From positions 4,385-68,384 of the forward strand of contig JAETQR010000023.1 of assembly GCA_021770615.1 (NCBI GenBank): a DNA stretch of 64,000 bases, in the 5' to 3' direction. Under the pieces are notes generated by a model. It was not told the origin of the DNA. It saw nothing but the letters and a program-made list of their open reading frames with translations, and ran no database searches. This stretch comes from Lachnospiraceae bacterium. Lineage in GTDB: Bacteria; Bacillota_A; Clostridia; Lachnospirales; Lachnospiraceae. Both the position numbers and the translations under genes were made by a program. The number at the start of each line of letters is the position of its first letter. The stretch's first letter is position 1. This document shows, one piece after another, positions 37,011 to 47,600 of this stretch.

Positions 37011-38222
37011 ATGGCAAGATTTACATTACCAAGAGATCTTTATCACGGAAAAGGGTCTCTGGAGGCATTAAAATCTTTTGAAGGGAAAAGAGCGATCGTA
37101 TGTGTCGGCGGCGGCTCGATGAAACGGTTTGGATTTTTGGACAAAGCGGTGGGATACCTCAAAGAAGCAGGCATGGAAGTAGAACTGTTTGAGGGCATTG
37201 AGCCGGATCCGTCCGTAGAGACTGTGATGAAGGGTGCAGAAGCGATGAGCAAATTTCAGCCGGACTGGATCATCGCAATGGGCGGAGGTTCTCCGATCGA
37301 TGCCGCTAAGGCCATGTGGATCAAATATGAGTATCCGGAAGTTACTTTTGAAGATATGTGTAAAGTTTTCGGACTTCCGAAACTCCGTACAAAGGCTCAT
37401 TTCTGCGCAATTTCATCGACATCCGGTACTGCTACGGAGGTCACGGCATTTTCGATCATTACGGATTATCAGAAGGGGATCAAATATCCGATCGCGGATT
37501 TTGAGATCACGCCGGATGTGGCGATCGTAGATCCGGATCTTGCAGAGACGATGCCGCCTAAACTGGTAGCGCATACCGGAATGGATGCGATGACGCATTC
37601 CATCGAGGCATATGTATCCACAGCAAACTGCGATTATACAGATGCACTTGCCCTTCATTCGATCAAGATGATCCAGAAGGATCTCGTTACTTCTTATAAT
37701 GGAGATATGGAAGCAAGAGACCGCATGCACAATGCGCAGTGCCTCGCCGGGATGTCATTTTCCAATGCACTTCTTGGTATTGTTCATTCGATGGCACATA
37801 AGACAGGGGCTGCCTTTGAGGGAGGGCATATCATTCACGGTGCTGCCAATGCAATGTATCTGCCGAAGGTCATTAAATACAACAGTAAAGATGAGACAGC
37901 GGCGAAACGTTATGCACAGATCGCTGATGATATGAAGCTTGGTGGAACGACAGTAGAGGAAAAGGTAGATCTCCTTATTACATATCTGCGGAAGATGAAT
38001 GACGACCTGAATATTCCGCATTGTATTAAAAACTATGGAGCAGACGGGCTTCCGGCAGAAACGGGATTTGTCCCGGAAGATGTGTTCCTTGAAAAGCTGC
38101 ATGATATAGCTGCCAATGCGATTCTTGATGCATGTACCGGGTCAAATCCGCGCCAGCCATCCCAGGAAGATATGGAACGGCTTTTGAAATGCTGTTATTA
38201 TGATACGGAAGTAGATTTTTAG
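37011..38222 (+). CDS. Iron-containing alcohol dehydrogenase
   Basis: 403 residues of the Fe-ADH family, probably reducing aldehydes to ethanol or butanol with NAD(P)H. The nucleotide-binding GGGS motif is in AMGGGSPIDAAKAMW. Metal ligands are expected at Asp in DPDLAETMP and His in DAMTHSIEAY, HSMAHKTGAAF and GHIIHGAANA. TATGGAGGTATTAAG precedes the ATG. It has its own transcription unit after the tpiA terminator. The exact alcohol is unknown. Confidence 0.92.
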   Translation: MARFTLPRDLYHGKGSLEALKSFEGKRAIVCVGGGSMKRFGFLDKAVGYLKEAGMEVELFEGIEPDPSVETVMKGAEAMSKFQPDWIIAMGGGSPIDAAKAMWIKYEYPEVTFEDMCKVFGLPKLRTKAHFCAISSTSGTATEVTAFSIITDYQKGIKYPIADFEITPDVAIVDPDLAETMPPKLVAHTGMDAMTHSIEAYVSTANCDYTDALALHSIKMIQKDLVTSYNGDMEARDRMHNAQCLAGMSFSNALLGIVHSMAHKTGAAFEGGHIIHGAANAMYLPKVIKYNSKDETAAKRYAQIADDMKLGGTTVEEKVDLLITYLRKMNDDLNIPHCIKNYGADGLPAETGFVPEDVFLEKLHDIAANAILDACTGSNPRQPSQEDMERLLKCCYYDTEVDF

Positions 38223-38332
38223 GAAGAACTACAACCTGCTTCCCATTGACATTATGCGGCAAAGTGGTAATATATAAATTAAGAGAGAGAGTATACACGC
38301 ATTTCGAAGAATCTTAATAAAAGGAGGAAGAC

Positions 38333-41300
38333 ATGGTGAAAAAGAAAAGAAAATTTTTATCATGGATACTTGTTTTTTCAATGATCATGAGCCTTTTTGC
38401 AGGATTGTTTCATGGGGAGACAGAGGCAGAAGCGGCGGACGTGATCAACCGCATCGAGTTGGGTGAAAGGAGTGACCTGATCCCAAATCTGGGTACAGAC
38501 GCAGGATACCGTTATCCGGAAGCTGATATGAATTTGGAAAATCCAAATGAGACTCTGTACCGCATGAGTCTTAGCGTAGATACCGGATATATGATGACAG
38601 ATGCGACTGCGATCAATAACATCACAGGAACTGGTACTGTAGTTGGTGATGCGCTCACATCAGATATATATATGGAAGATCTGAATTCGGAGAAGCATTT
38701 CCGGTCGATGCACTTTGCGATTGAGAATGGAGCAACGAAACAGGCTTTAATAGATTTCATACGACAGGTCAGATTTTATACAGAAGAAAATGTCGTACAG
38801 AGAGTATGTATCTGTGCCACTGCGATAAAGGATCCGGTAGCGACAGGTTCCAACGGGCAGGTGTTGTGTGACAACCTTAGGTTTTACAATGGCCATTTTT
38901 ATGGTTATGTTTCGCAGGGATGTTCATGGAAAGAGGCTTATAAATCAGCGAAAGAGGCGACTTTTGCCGGCATGAACGGATATCTCCTGACTCTTACATC
39001 GAGACCGGAGGATCGTTTTATCCATACGATGTTTGAGAAAAACGGAGTGGCAGTGACCGGATGGATGGGATGTACCCGTGCGACGACAGAAAATGGATAT
39101 GATGGTTCCGGAGTGATCGATGGAAGTACGGAAAATTACTGGAATGCACTTGAATATTTTAATAAACAGGATGTAACGAAAAATGTGTGGAGATGGGTCT
39201 GCGGACCAGAGGCACATATGGCATATAATGGGGATTATGGAGCGTTTGGTTATCAGAGTGATGCATGGGGATACGGGACTGATGTACCGGATGAGGGAGG
39301 ATTTACCCCATATTCAGGTTGGTTTGCAAACTGGACCCACATGTCTAAGGGTGGCAATAGTAATGAGCCAAACGGTGGAGTGGAAGAAAATGCAAACCGT
39401 GATGAAGGATATGGTTATTATGGTTATAATGCAAATGGAATGTGGAATGACCATCCGAATAATTCGGCCAAAGGATATTATATCGAATTTGGCGGCTATG
39501 CTGATGATGCACAGAAGGTGGCAGAGGATGGCCAGATCATCGTGATCACTGAGAAAAATTCGGATGATTCCGATGTTTCCGCCAAACCGGAGCCGGGACC
39601 GGTAGATGGTAAAAATCTTGCTGGTAAACCGGCGATCGTGCCAGATAACCGCGATGGAAAAGCAGGTACTATTCTCACTGCTGATCTGACAAATGTAGGG
39701 CCGGCAGCAGCCAGGGATCAGGTGACATATCAGTGGTATACAGTGGAAAATGGCACTGAGACACCGATCAATGGGGCCACGGATCCCACTTATACAATGC
39801 GGGCAGAGGATGAGGGGAAGACCTTTATCGTCAGAGTGACAGGACCGGAATCCCACCCGGGAGTCCTTACTTCGGATGAGCTTATTCCGATCAGGGATGT
39901 GGTAAGGGTTGTCAATAAGAGCAAGAAAGATGACAATGGAAATGATATAAACAGGGAAGGAACCGTCCTTGGTGCGGATATCAGCGGGGTGAATCCGTAT
40001 GGATCCCATAGTACGCTGAGTTATCAGTGGTATATCGTAGGAGAAGATGGTACTGAGACACCGATTCCGGGGGCTACTGAGAAGAATTACATCCTCACAT
40101 CCGATGATGTGGATAAAAATGTGATCGTGAAAGTGACCGGAAATGGGAAATATTACAATACGCTGGCAGCTACACCTTATGATACAACGCGTACGAATTC
40201 AGATATTAAAGTGGACGATGGCAAGGGCGACAAGGATCCGTCTGATCCATCCGACCCAACCGAAACGTCTAATCCGGCCAGTGATAAAATGACGATCACA
40301 GTAGATCCTACGATGGAGGGTTATATTTATACACTGGAGAAATTAGACGGAACACCGGTTCAGCCGGGTACGGAGATGAAGGTAGTAAATGGCGACGGGA
40401 CACCGCTTCAGCCGGATGAGGATGGGTATTATGATGAGCCGGCAGGAGGAACGATCAAGTTTACCGAACTGGATAAAGACGAGACATATGTTGTCGTTAA
40501 GAAAAACAAGAACACGGGAGAGAAAGAAACCGAAGGTATCGTAGGTCCGTCCATACCGGATGAAAAAGTGAAGACCGAGTACGATGATAAAGATACGGAG
40601 GATAAAGCGGATGATACGATTACGATCATCATTGATCCGGCACTGAAGGATTCTGAATATGCAGTCCAGACCAAGATCGATGGTGAGTGGGTAGATATTC
40701 CGGTAGCAAAAGATCCGAATGGAAATTATGTGCCAAAGTCGAAAGACGAGGGTGGTTCTGCCTGGACGAATGGAAATGAGGATAAGGTGACATTTTCGGA
40801 ACTTCCTGCGGATGGAACATATAAGGTTGTTGCCAAAGCGAAGGACGGAAGCATTTCAGATCTGACGCCGGGCGATATCATTGGTGGTTCCAGCGATATT
40901 CACGTACCGCCGACGGATAAGCCGGAAGAGACACCGGGGCCTTCATCAGATCCTTCGCAAAATACGCCGGGATCAGGTAATACTACACAACCGACACCGC
41001 CTTCCCAAGCACCGGCTTCTGCCACAAATCCTCCGGCAGAGGTGTTTACAAAGGCTGAGGAGGATGCCGCATCAAAATTCATTAAGGATCATGCGACGGC
41101 TCCGAACGGAAAGATCATAACAGAGGTCACTGACCTGACAAGGGATATCATTATGTCAGGAGCAGCTGACTGGAAAAAACTCAGTGCAGGGGAAAAGGCT
41201 GCGGTAAATGCCAGACTGCGGGCAGCAGGCTGTAAATTTACCTATGACCAGCTTCTTAAGAAAGCGGGCAAATATAAGATCCCTGGTTTTAAGGTGATCA

Positions 41301-41794
41301 AATTCATGAAGAAAAATTCAAAGGCAAAACTGAAACTCATTAAGTGCAGCGGCGCCCAGATTGCCTGTACCACGACGAATAAAAAGGTTGCCACAGTCAA
41401 TAAAAAAGGAGTGATCACTGCCAAGAAGCCGGGAAGGGCAACACTTACATTTACTGCGGTGAAGGGCAAGTATACAAACCGTTTGGTCATTGATGTAAGG
41501 GTAAAGAAGAAATTTAAGAATGCCAAAGAGCTGACGAATTTCAAATCCAAGGTGATCAAAACACCTACGGTACTGGTTGCCAAAAAGAGACTTCTTAAAA
41601 AATCAAGTAAGATACAGGTATATGATCTGGAGAAGAGTTCCAAAGTGAAATTTACTCCGATCAATAAGAAAATTCTTACGATCAACAACAAAGGGAAATA
41701 CACCGGTAAGAAAAAAGGAAGTACTCTGGTGAAAGTTGAGATCAACCAGAATAAGAAAATATATCTGTTATACGTATATGTGACGATATACTGA
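38333..41794 (+). CDS. Secreted C-type-lectin-like surface protein with Ig-like and Big2 modules
   Basis: 1153 residues. A signal peptide (KKKRKFLSWILVFSMIMSLF, likely cut near AEAA) is followed by a domain at about 40-180 and a C-type-lectin-like fold at about 180-390: SWKEAYKSAKEATFAGMNG, GWMG, WRWVCGPE, GGNSNEPNGGVEEN and MWNDHPNNSAKGYYIEFGGY, where EPN and WND are typical ligand-loop motifs. Two Ig-like repeats follow (VTYQWYTVENGTETPI; LSYQWYIVGEDGTETPI), then two acidic repeats (TITVDPTMEGYIYTLEKLDG; TITIIIDPALKDSEYAVQTK), a Pro/Ser/Thr linker near 855-905 and a Lys-rich Big2-like C-terminus. No LPXTG. AAAGGAGGAAGAC gives a strong start. Likely carbohydrate-binding adhesin. Confidence 0.78.
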   Translation: MVKKKRKFLSWILVFSMIMSLFAGLFHGETEAEAADVINRIELGERSDLIPNLGTDAGYRYPEADMNLENPNETLYRMSLSVDTGYMMTDATAINNITGTGTVVGDALTSDIYMEDLNSEKHFRSMHFAIENGATKQALIDFIRQVRFYTEENVVQRVCICATAIKDPVATGSNGQVLCDNLRFYNGHFYGYVSQGCSWKEAYKSAKEATFAGMNGYLLTLTSRPEDRFIHTMFEKNGVAVTGWMGCTRATTENGYDGSGVIDGSTENYWNALEYFNKQDVTKNVWRWVCGPEAHMAYNGDYGAFGYQSDAWGYGTDVPDEGGFTPYSGWFANWTHMSKGGNSNEPNGGVEENANRDEGYGYYGYNANGMWNDHPNNSAKGYYIEFGGYADDAQKVAEDGQIIVITEKNSDDSDVSAKPEPGPVDGKNLAGKPAIVPDNRDGKAGTILTADLTNVGPAAARDQVTYQWYTVENGTETPINGATDPTYTMRAEDEGKTFIVRVTGPESHPGVLTSDELIPIRDVVRVVNKSKKDDNGNDINREGTVLGADISGVNPYGSHSTLSYQWYIVGEDGTETPIPGATEKNYILTSDDVDKNVIVKVTGNGKYYNTLAATPYDTTRTNSDIKVDDGKGDKDPSDPSDPTETSNPASDKMTITVDPTMEGYIYTLEKLDGTPVQPGTEMKVVNGDGTPLQPDEDGYYDEPAGGTIKFTELDKDETYVVVKKNKNTGEKETEGIVGPSIPDEKVKTEYDDKDTEDKADDTITIIIDPALKDSEYAVQTKIDGEWVDIPVAKDPNGNYVPKSKDEGGSAWTNGNEDKVTFSELPADGTYKVVAKAKDGSISDLTPGDIIGGSSDIHVPPTDKPEETPGPSSDPSQNTPGSGNTTQPTPPSQAPASATNPPAEVFTKAEEDAASKFIKDHATAPNGKIITEVTDLTRDIIMSGAADWKKLSAGEKAAVNARLRAAGCKFTYDQLLKKAGKYKIPGFKVIKFMKKNSKAKLKLIKCSGAQIACTTTNKKVATVNKKGVITAKKPGRATLTFTAVKGKYTNRLVIDVRVKKKFKNAKELTNFKSKVIKTPTVLVAKKRLLKKSSKIQVYDLEKSSKVKFTPINKKILTINNKGKYTGKKKGSTLVKVEINQNKKIYLLYVYVTIY

Positions 41795-41834
41795 TCTGAC
41801 GAGGTATTATAGCCCAACGACACCGTTGAGCTAA

Positions 41835-41877
41835 GAAAGGAAAGGGATCGCTGTCTGGGATTCCTTTCCTTTTTCTT
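41835..41877 (+). terminator. Terminator after the lectin-like gene
   Basis: GAAAGGAAAGGGA at 41835-41847 pairs with TTCCTTTCCTTTTTC at 41861-41875, with one bulge, and the right arm itself provides the T-rich end. Confidence 0.65.
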
Positions 41878-42046
41878 GTGCAATATTATTTTTATTGATT
41901 TGTGTAAGTGGGAAGCCGTGAGCAGGCTGTTTTTTTATTTGTAACCGGTAACTACTTATGTTATACTATTTTTAATATAGATGTCGGGGGGCAGGAATTC
42001 TTTTACTTGAGTTTTTTCCCTGGCAGGAAAGAAACGGGGGAGAGCT

Positions 42047-42439
42047 ATGGGTGTGGTTTATAGAGGAACATGTCCGCATTGTGGTTACACACGGCGGTTT
42101 TTTCTGGGTGGGGGTCTGATGAGTGTGAATTTAGAAATGAGTATGGAGGCGCTTACGGATCAAGAGAGGGAAGACGTGAGAGGGATAGTCGACCGACAGG
42201 AGATCCGTAATTTTCATGTGGAAAATTATATGGTGGAATGTCGGGGATGCAGTGAACTGACGACAAAAACGATTATACAGATCACAGGTCAGGATGGGAA
42301 ACAGCGTATTTTTGGTCAGAAGTGCAGCCATTGTGGAAAGCCGGTCAAAATTTATTGGGAAAATGCAGAGGCAACGCTAAAATGTCCGGATTGTCATAAA
42401 GGTGTTGTAGGATTGGAAGAAACAGGGCTTTGGGATTAA
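42047..42439 (+). CDS. Small protein with several CxxC zinc-ribbon motifs
   Basis: 130 residues with four Cys pairs: CPHCGY, CRGC, CSHCGK and CPDCHK, which would bind two zinc ions. The middle part is acidic and charged (TDQEREDVRGIVDRQEIRNF). I do not recognise a named family. It lies directly upstream of the flagellin genes but is separated by 160 bases containing a candidate sigma-28 promoter, so it is probably a separate unit. GGGGGAGAGCT precedes the ATG. Confidence 0.7.
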   Translation: MGVVYRGTCPHCGYTRRFFLGGGLMSVNLEMSMEALTDQEREDVRGIVDRQEIRNFHVENYMVECRGCSELTTKTIIQITGQDGKQRIFGQKCSHCGKPVKIYWENAEATLKCPDCHKGVVGLEETGLWD

Positions 42440-42497
42440 CCGGGTGCCGTTGCGATTGCTCCCGGATATTTATGATTAGTGTTAAGATGGGAAAAAG

Positions 42498-42524
42498 TAA
42501 GTATCAGGGACAGATTTGACGATA
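42498..42524 (+). promoter_or_regulatory. Candidate sigma-28 (FliA/SigD) promoter of the flagellin genes
   Basis: TAAG at 42498-42501, 15 bases, then TGACGATA at 42517-42524. The flagellar consensus is TAAA-N15-GCCGATAA, so the spacing fits exactly and eight of the twelve consensus bases match (TAA at -35, and C-GATA plus neighbours at -10). It sits 75 bases before the first flagellin start. Confidence 0.5.
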
Positions 42525-42599
42525 CATATATTATAGAGTTTGTCTGGTCTTTTTATCAGGATATTACAGGCAGCAAAAATTTATGGAATGGAGATAGAA

Positions 42600-44678
42600 A
42601 TGATTATTTCACATAATACAGCGGCGTTGAATGTCAGTAGGAATATGGGGATCAATGCCGGTACTTTCCGGAAAAACACATCGAAACTGGCATCGGGATA
42701 CCGCATTAACGTGGCGGCTGATGATGCTGCAGGACTTTCGATCAGTGAAAAAATGCGTGCACAGGTACGTGGCCTTAAGCGCGCCTCGGACAATGCGCAG
42801 GATGGAATCTCGATGCTCCAGGTAGCAGATGGGGCATTGGGGGAGATTCAGTCGATGCTGCAGAGGATGCGTGAACTGTCTGTGCAGGGGGCAAATGATG
42901 TTAACATGGAAGAAGACCGTGCTGCAATCCAGGCAGAGATTGATGAATTGACTGCTGAGGTTAACCATGTGGCAAAGGCGACTGAATTCAATAAGAAAAA
43001 GTTGCTGGATGGTTCATGGAAAGATCCCGGAGCCGGATCTGCGCGGCCAATCTATCATATGATGGAGAGTGGAGGGGGAGGAATGTGGTACGCAGACTCC
43101 CTTGAGGTATTAAAAGGAGAGCGGGCGGGGGAGCAGGTGACGATCCGGGAAGCGATCAATACCGAGGGGCTGACGATCATATATGCGGAGTTGGAAAATG
43201 AGTTTGAGACGACGCAGATTTCGAAAGGATCGGCTACGAAAAGCGGATATGATAATTTAAAAAAGACACTGGAGGAGCAGGTTGTTCCCCAAGCAGTCAG
43301 GGCACTGTTGACGGCATTTCCGGGCACGTTTGATTATTTGGCGACATCTTCGATCGGGATTGGCCTGAAACTCGAAAATAATCCGGGAAGTACCACGCTG
43401 GCATCTGTCGGGATCGGGTATGCATATTACTCCGATGGCACACTGGTGAAGGATCAGTTTTCTTATACACTGACGGTCAATCTGGGGCATTTGTCGGTAG
43501 ATGCTTCCGGCAATATTGCATCTAATCCTGCGTCTTCCAAAGGACGTGAAGCGTTAGAGACGACAATCGTTCATGAAATGATGCATGCGCTGATGGACGA
43601 AACGCTGACAAATGGTATGATCGGAGCAAGTAATGGAAAGCTGGATAAGGCAAATAAATATCCGGGCTGGTTTGCAGAGGGGATGGCGCAGGCAGCCGCA
43701 GGCGGCTGCAGCCCATATAACGACTGGGTGAATGGTGGACTTGCCCTGACACCGGCCAGCACGGAAGCAGCGATATCCAGTACCGTGAAAAATGCTTCCA
43801 ATTCCCTGAAGAGCGGTACGACGGCATCCCAATACGGGACAGGGTATCTGGCATGTATGTATCTTGGGTATCTGGCGGGTGGTGCCGGTTCAGTGAGCGA
43901 GGGCAGCATTGCAGGTGGCTTGGATAAGCTCCTCGGACAGTTGAAAAGCGGAAAGAGCATGGATGAAGTAATAAAAGAAAATACACCTTATACAGGAGTG
44001 GCTGATTTTGAAAGCAAATTTGGAGATAGTGCCTCCAGTAAATTTATTAAAGAATTAGTGACGAGTGTGGGCAATGGAAACGGAGGCCTGGCTGGAGGGA
44101 GTTATGCGAGCACAGACCTGCTTCCGGACCAGGCGCATCATACCAATCTATTTAAGCTCAATACGAAGAATGATACGATTCTGAATCAATATCCTCCGGG
44201 AGTCGTGAAACTGACTGATGGCGGGAAGTCTGGCGGGTCAGGGGGGACCGGAGGCGGGAGTACGGGAAGTGCAGGAGGAGCTGGCGGCCTCTGGCTTCAG
44301 ATCGGAGCCAATGATGGTCAGGGGATCACCGTATACATAGATAATATGGATGCACAAGCTCTCGGAGTTGCAAATCTGTCCGTAGCAGATCATGAGCAGG
44401 CGGGAGATTCTATCCGCACATTGGACGATGCACTGAGAGAGGTATCCAGACAGCGTTCGTTGATCGGGGCCAGTCACAACCGGTTGGAATATTCGGTTCG
44501 GAATCTGGATAATAGTGCGGAAAATATGCAGGCGGCAGAGAGCAGGATCCGGGATCTGGATATGGCAGAGGAGATTGCATCGTACAGCAAGTCACAGATC
44601 CTGCTTCAGGTAAGCCAGTCAATGTTAGCGCAGACTGCGCATGCGCCGGAAAATATTTTGCAGTTACTGGAACGATAA
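42600..44678 (+). CDS. Flagellinolysin: flagellin carrying a zinc metallopeptidase domain
   Basis: 692 residues. The N-terminal D0/D1 part starts MIISHNTAALNVSRNMG with LASGYRINVAADDAAGLSIS and LQRMRELSVQGAND. The C-terminal D1/D0 part has AVSRQRSLIG-like DALREVSRQRSLIGASHNRL and MAEEIASYSKSQILLQ. Between them (about 150-570) lies a peptidase domain with HEMMH at H325-E326-H329 in TTIVHEMMHALMDE and a probable third zinc ligand E360 in GWFAEGMAQA. This architecture defines the flagellinolysin family, in which proteolytic subunits are built into the filament. A Gly/Ser hinge (about 540-565) joins peptidase and C-terminal D1. ATG 42600 with GGAG is chosen because flagellins begin MII-NT; the frame is open 60 bases further upstream. 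The giant flagellin follows 20 bases later. Confidence 0.92.
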   Translation: MIISHNTAALNVSRNMGINAGTFRKNTSKLASGYRINVAADDAAGLSISEKMRAQVRGLKRASDNAQDGISMLQVADGALGEIQSMLQRMRELSVQGANDVNMEEDRAAIQAEIDELTAEVNHVAKATEFNKKKLLDGSWKDPGAGSARPIYHMMESGGGGMWYADSLEVLKGERAGEQVTIREAINTEGLTIIYAELENEFETTQISKGSATKSGYDNLKKTLEEQVVPQAVRALLTAFPGTFDYLATSSIGIGLKLENNPGSTTLASVGIGYAYYSDGTLVKDQFSYTLTVNLGHLSVDASGNIASNPASSKGREALETTIVHEMMHALMDETLTNGMIGASNGKLDKANKYPGWFAEGMAQAAAGGCSPYNDWVNGGLALTPASTEAAISSTVKNASNSLKSGTTASQYGTGYLACMYLGYLAGGAGSVSEGSIAGGLDKLLGQLKSGKSMDEVIKENTPYTGVADFESKFGDSASSKFIKELVTSVGNGNGGLAGGSYASTDLLPDQAHHTNLFKLNTKNDTILNQYPPGVVKLTDGGKSGGSGGTGGGSTGSAGGAGGLWLQIGANDGQGITVYIDNMDAQALGVANLSVADHEQAGDSIRTLDDALREVSRQRSLIGASHNRLEYSVRNLDNSAENMQAAESRIRDLDMAEEIASYSKSQILLQVSQSMLAQTAHAPENILQLLER

Positions 44679-44698
44679 CATAGCCTTGGAGGTATTTT

Positions 44699-47600
44699 AT
44701 GATCATTCAACACAATATGGCTGCGCTGAATGCGATGACCCAGCTTGGCATCACAAATGGGAATTTAAGAAAAGCGGCGGAGAGATTGTCTTCCGGATAC
44801 CGTGTCAACCGTGCAGCAGATGATGCGGCGACGCTGGCGATTTCAGAGAAAAAACGTGCGCAGATACGTGGTCTCCTCCGTGCGGCAAGAAATGCGCAGG
44901 ATGGTATCAGTTTTGTGCAGACCGGAGACGGGGCGATGAACCAGATCGGAGCCATGCTTCACCGGATGCGTGAACTGGCGGTCCAGTCGCTGAACGACGG
45001 TGTTTGGGAACCGGATGACCAGGCGGCGATGCAGATGGAATTTGATGAGCTCCAGAGTGAGATCGACCGGGTCAATGACCAGACGGAATTTAATAAAAAG
45101 ATGGTGTTTGAGCATTATGCAGATGATTATTCCATGCTGGAAGGAAACAGCGTGTGGAGTCAGCATCAGAACCACACGATCGATGATACCAATTCCTCTC
45201 TCTCGGTGAAATATGTTGTTGTGGAAGAGGACGGAACAGAGACAGAAAAAGAAAAGACATTCACGATCCCCGAGGGGACTTATACGACCCAGGAACTGAT
45301 GGATGAGATGGATGACGTGATAACGACGATGGGTGATGAGGCGGATGGGCTGTATCTGGAATATACGGAGGCCCATACATGTAACATGGTGCTTCAGAAC
45401 GGAAAAGAGGTCAAGGACGTGTCCGGGGGACTATCTTATCTGTTTTTTGACAGCTATGGGGGCAATCAATCGGGGGCATTGATCGGTACGACGGTCTTTT
45501 TTCCCGGAGATCCGCTTGTCGTAAAGGCTGGGGAAAATGACCAGCTGCACTTTAGGATCGAATATTTTGACGGCAAGTCGCAGGAACTTGACATTAATGT
45601 GGCGCCCGATGGTTATACCCGCAACGATATGATCAAATATCTGAATGACTACCAGTTTGCCGATGGCAAGAAACTGGCTGATTATGGGATGAAGGCGAGT
45701 GAATACGGGGCGGCATCGATCCAGATCGGCGGTGAAGAGGGGATCATCACCGGATTAAAGGGAAATATGTTTGCCATCGATGAGAATCATTTTGATTCGG
45801 TGTTTTATGATAATACCAAATACGGTTCTGTAAAAGAGGTGCCTGCAGTATTTACCGGTGGAGATGTCCTGAATGCATCGGATGTCAATGTCAGTAAGTT
45901 TGAGATCGATAGTACGAACGATACGTTGCGGTTGCGGGTAAATGGCGGTACATATGAGACGGTCAAGCTGGATGCCGGAAGTTATTCGATCACAGCGATG
46001 GTCTCGGAACTTCAGAACAAACTGAATGAAAAAAATCTTGATATCAAGGTTACGCAGCATACGACGACAGGGGTCTCCACACCGAATGGAAACACGAATT
46101 ACAGATTTTCAGGCCTTACCCTTACGACGAATACGGTAGGAAAAAAAGGTACCATCGAGTTTGATATACCGGGCAGCAGTGCTTATGATATGTTGTTTGT
46201 AAAACGGGCATATACCGATCAGGGCAGGGTGCCTGCAAATGCATCCGGAACGTATACGGGCAGTGTTCCAACGGTTACCGGAGGAGGGGCATTCAATAGT
46301 AACGATCATTTTCCAATGACTCTTGACAGTTCGAATAATTCCTTTATTCTAGAGGTGACAGAACAGGGGGAGCCTTTGAAAAAAAAGAAGATCACTTTGA
46401 CTGAAAAGAACTATCAGTCATTGGGCGAGCTCGTGCAGGAGATTACAGACCGGATCAGCGACCAGACGGATTATAAAGGGAAAATTTATGCATATGGCTA
46501 TGATAATAAGGTTCGGGTGGCGGCCATGTCCGGCAATAACACAGTTACAAAGATCGATGTGGCAAAGAATGGTACTAATTCCGGATACGATCTTTTATTC
46601 GCCGGTGAGGTGATTTTATATCCTGTCGATAAAAACATCCTGGTAGATTTAAAACAGCAGCCGGATGCTTCCGGAAAGATCACGCTTACTGACCTGAACA
46701 ATAAGATGTATGTGGATGTTGCGGGCGAAAAGCGGACGATCACGATCCCTCCCGGGGTTTATACACCGGAAAAACTGGTGGAGCTTTTAAATGAAAGTGA
46801 TCTGAAAGGCAAGGTGACAGAGTCGTCTAGGTCAAGTGTCTCATCTACTTATTACGGGACGACAGTTACGAATACGACCGGGTATGAGAGTGGAAAAGAG
46901 ACCCCATGTACGAACCCTGCCCCTGTACCGGGAAGGGGAGGAAAAGTAGATGGTTCCACCCAGGTCAAGGACGGGACGCCGGCATCGTGCCAGTTAGGTG
47001 GCTATCTTGCTGCTTATACGAAGATCGATGGTACCAATAACCAGTTTAAGATCAATATTAATGAAAAGCCGTATACCGTTACATTAAAAGACAGTACCGG
47101 TTCCGGGTACACACAGGCTGCTCTGGCAAAAGAACTGGAAGACCGGATCAATGAGGTGACATCCGAGGCAAACCGGGTAAAGGTGGACGTGAACAACGGC
47201 CATCTGAGGTTTACCACAGTAGCTGTCGGGGAGGGGAAGAGCGTGAATGTAACAGGGTGCGCATGTTCCTTTTTATCCAGTGTCAATACGAATAAGTCGA
47301 AAGGGCATACGTCGACATCGTCGCTCCGGACAGATATATATCCGCTTACCCTTACCTCTTCCACGAATGCGTTTACGATCAAGGTAGACGGAAAACCAGA
47401 GACGGTTTATCTGGAAGCAAAGACATATAACAGTCTCAGCCAGATCAAGGACGAGCTCAAGAAGAAACTGTCCGGAAAGGTGGATGTCACCCAGAGCGGA
47501 AACAGCCTGACTTTTGAGAGGACTACGGCAGGCAGCGGGAGCGTAAGCCTGGATCTTAAAAACAGCGGTACGGCAGGTGCGCTTATTTTTAAAGATTCAC

